Below are positions 45,733-45,900 of a DNA stretch of 45,900 bases, one piece after another (position 1 is the first letter of the stretch; the number at the start of each line of letters is the position of its first letter). The notes below the pieces were generated by a model. The model saw only the letters and a list, made by a program, of their open reading frames with translations, made no database searches and had not been told where the DNA came from. The stretch is from Calditrichia bacterium (GTDB lineage Bacteria > Calditrichota > Calditrichia > RBG-13-44-9 > J075). The DNA is taken from the NCBI GenBank assembly GCA_028284905.1, contig JANQQU010000079.1:1-45900 (forward strand), read 5' to 3'. The position numbers and the translations under genes were made by a program.

Positions 45733-45900
45733 AACCCTTTCAGGGTAAAGTTTTTTGGGATTTTAACCCTGGGCTGAAAAGCACGTCAGCCCAGGGTTAA
45801 AATCTGTAACCGGTTCTCCCTTCGGGGCTTTGCGGTAGTAATACGCCGAAGGCGTTACAGATCTCAACCGGGGGCGTTGTATTTTCGCGCCCCCGGTTGA
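45733..45900. repeat. Cluster of perfect hairpins, REP-like, running to the window edge
   Basis: At least four inverted repeats lie within 168 bp. 45759-45777 pairs with 45786-45804 (19 of 19). 45864-45876 pairs with 45888-45900 (13 of 13). ctgtaac (45804-45810) pairs with gttacag (45854-45860). There is also a small acgcc-gaa-ggcgt hairpin at 45843-45855. The pattern suggests a REP or IS200/IS605-related element whose other end is outside the window. Confidence 0.65.

Overview
The window looks like a chromosomal segment of a Gram-negative bacterium of moderate GC. It carries a complete Na+-translocating NADH:quinone reductase operon, a periplasmic-binding-protein iron uptake operon and surface-polysaccharide genes. 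The mix of TolB-like/TPR/AraC regulators, NatA/NatB-type exporters, large glycosyltransferase fusions and REP-like hairpins suggests the FCB superphylum or a Calditrichota/KSB1-like lineage. That placement is an impression from gene content; there is no rRNA or other phylogenetic marker here. No tRNA, rRNA, CRISPR array or complete insertion sequence was found.

Layout. 1-150: tail of an IS1-like transposase and short tandem repeats. 152-3167 (-): a NatB-like permease, a NatA-like ATPase with degenerate motifs, and a YigZ/IMPACT protein. 3434-10121 (-): a glycan cluster with an SGNH hydrolase, two GT2 enzymes, a GT4 enzyme and a GT2-GT4 fusion whose frame breaks at a nine-base homopolymer. 10574-16368 (-): cyclopropane fatty acid synthase, an APC permease fused to a PTS EIIA domain, an M50 site-2 protease with two CBS domains, and a TetR-like protein. 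16710-19987 (+): a LOV-PP2C blue-light-type phosphatase and a Gcr-family membrane protein, followed by a beta-propeller gene remnant. 20208-23921 (-): fbpABC-like ferric iron transport. 24314-29514: stress or regulatory genes (ABM monooxygenase, GlxA-type AraC regulator, TetR regulator, two small membrane proteins, and a TolB-TPR-AraC regulator). 30238-37919 (+): nqrABCDEF, a CBS protein, apbE and nqrM, closed by a strong terminator. 38490-45647: a second glycan cluster with an SGNH hydrolase (+) and three (-) genes, one of them a GT2 / NodS-like methyltransferase / NodB-like deacetylase fusion. 45733-45900: a cluster of perfect hairpins.

How the genes work together. The NQR operon is self-sufficient: six subunits, the ApbE flavin transferase that attaches FMN to NqrB and NqrC, and NqrM for the NqrD/NqrE iron site. 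The fbp operon could supply iron. The two glycan clusters flank the central part of the window, each with a membrane-anchored SGNH hydrolase, and probably build and decorate an extracellular or cell-surface polysaccharide.

The most notable structure outside genes is a roughly 157-bp MITE-like element present three times (near 11.9, 15.5 and 21.1 kb). It has similar ends and a long internal palindrome, and one copy sits inside the fbp operon between fbpB and fbpC. Other points to follow up are the homopolymer-split glycosyltransferase, the triple-domain GT2-NodS-NodB protein, the LOV phosphatase, and two well-formed palindromic operators beside AraC- and TetR-type regulators.
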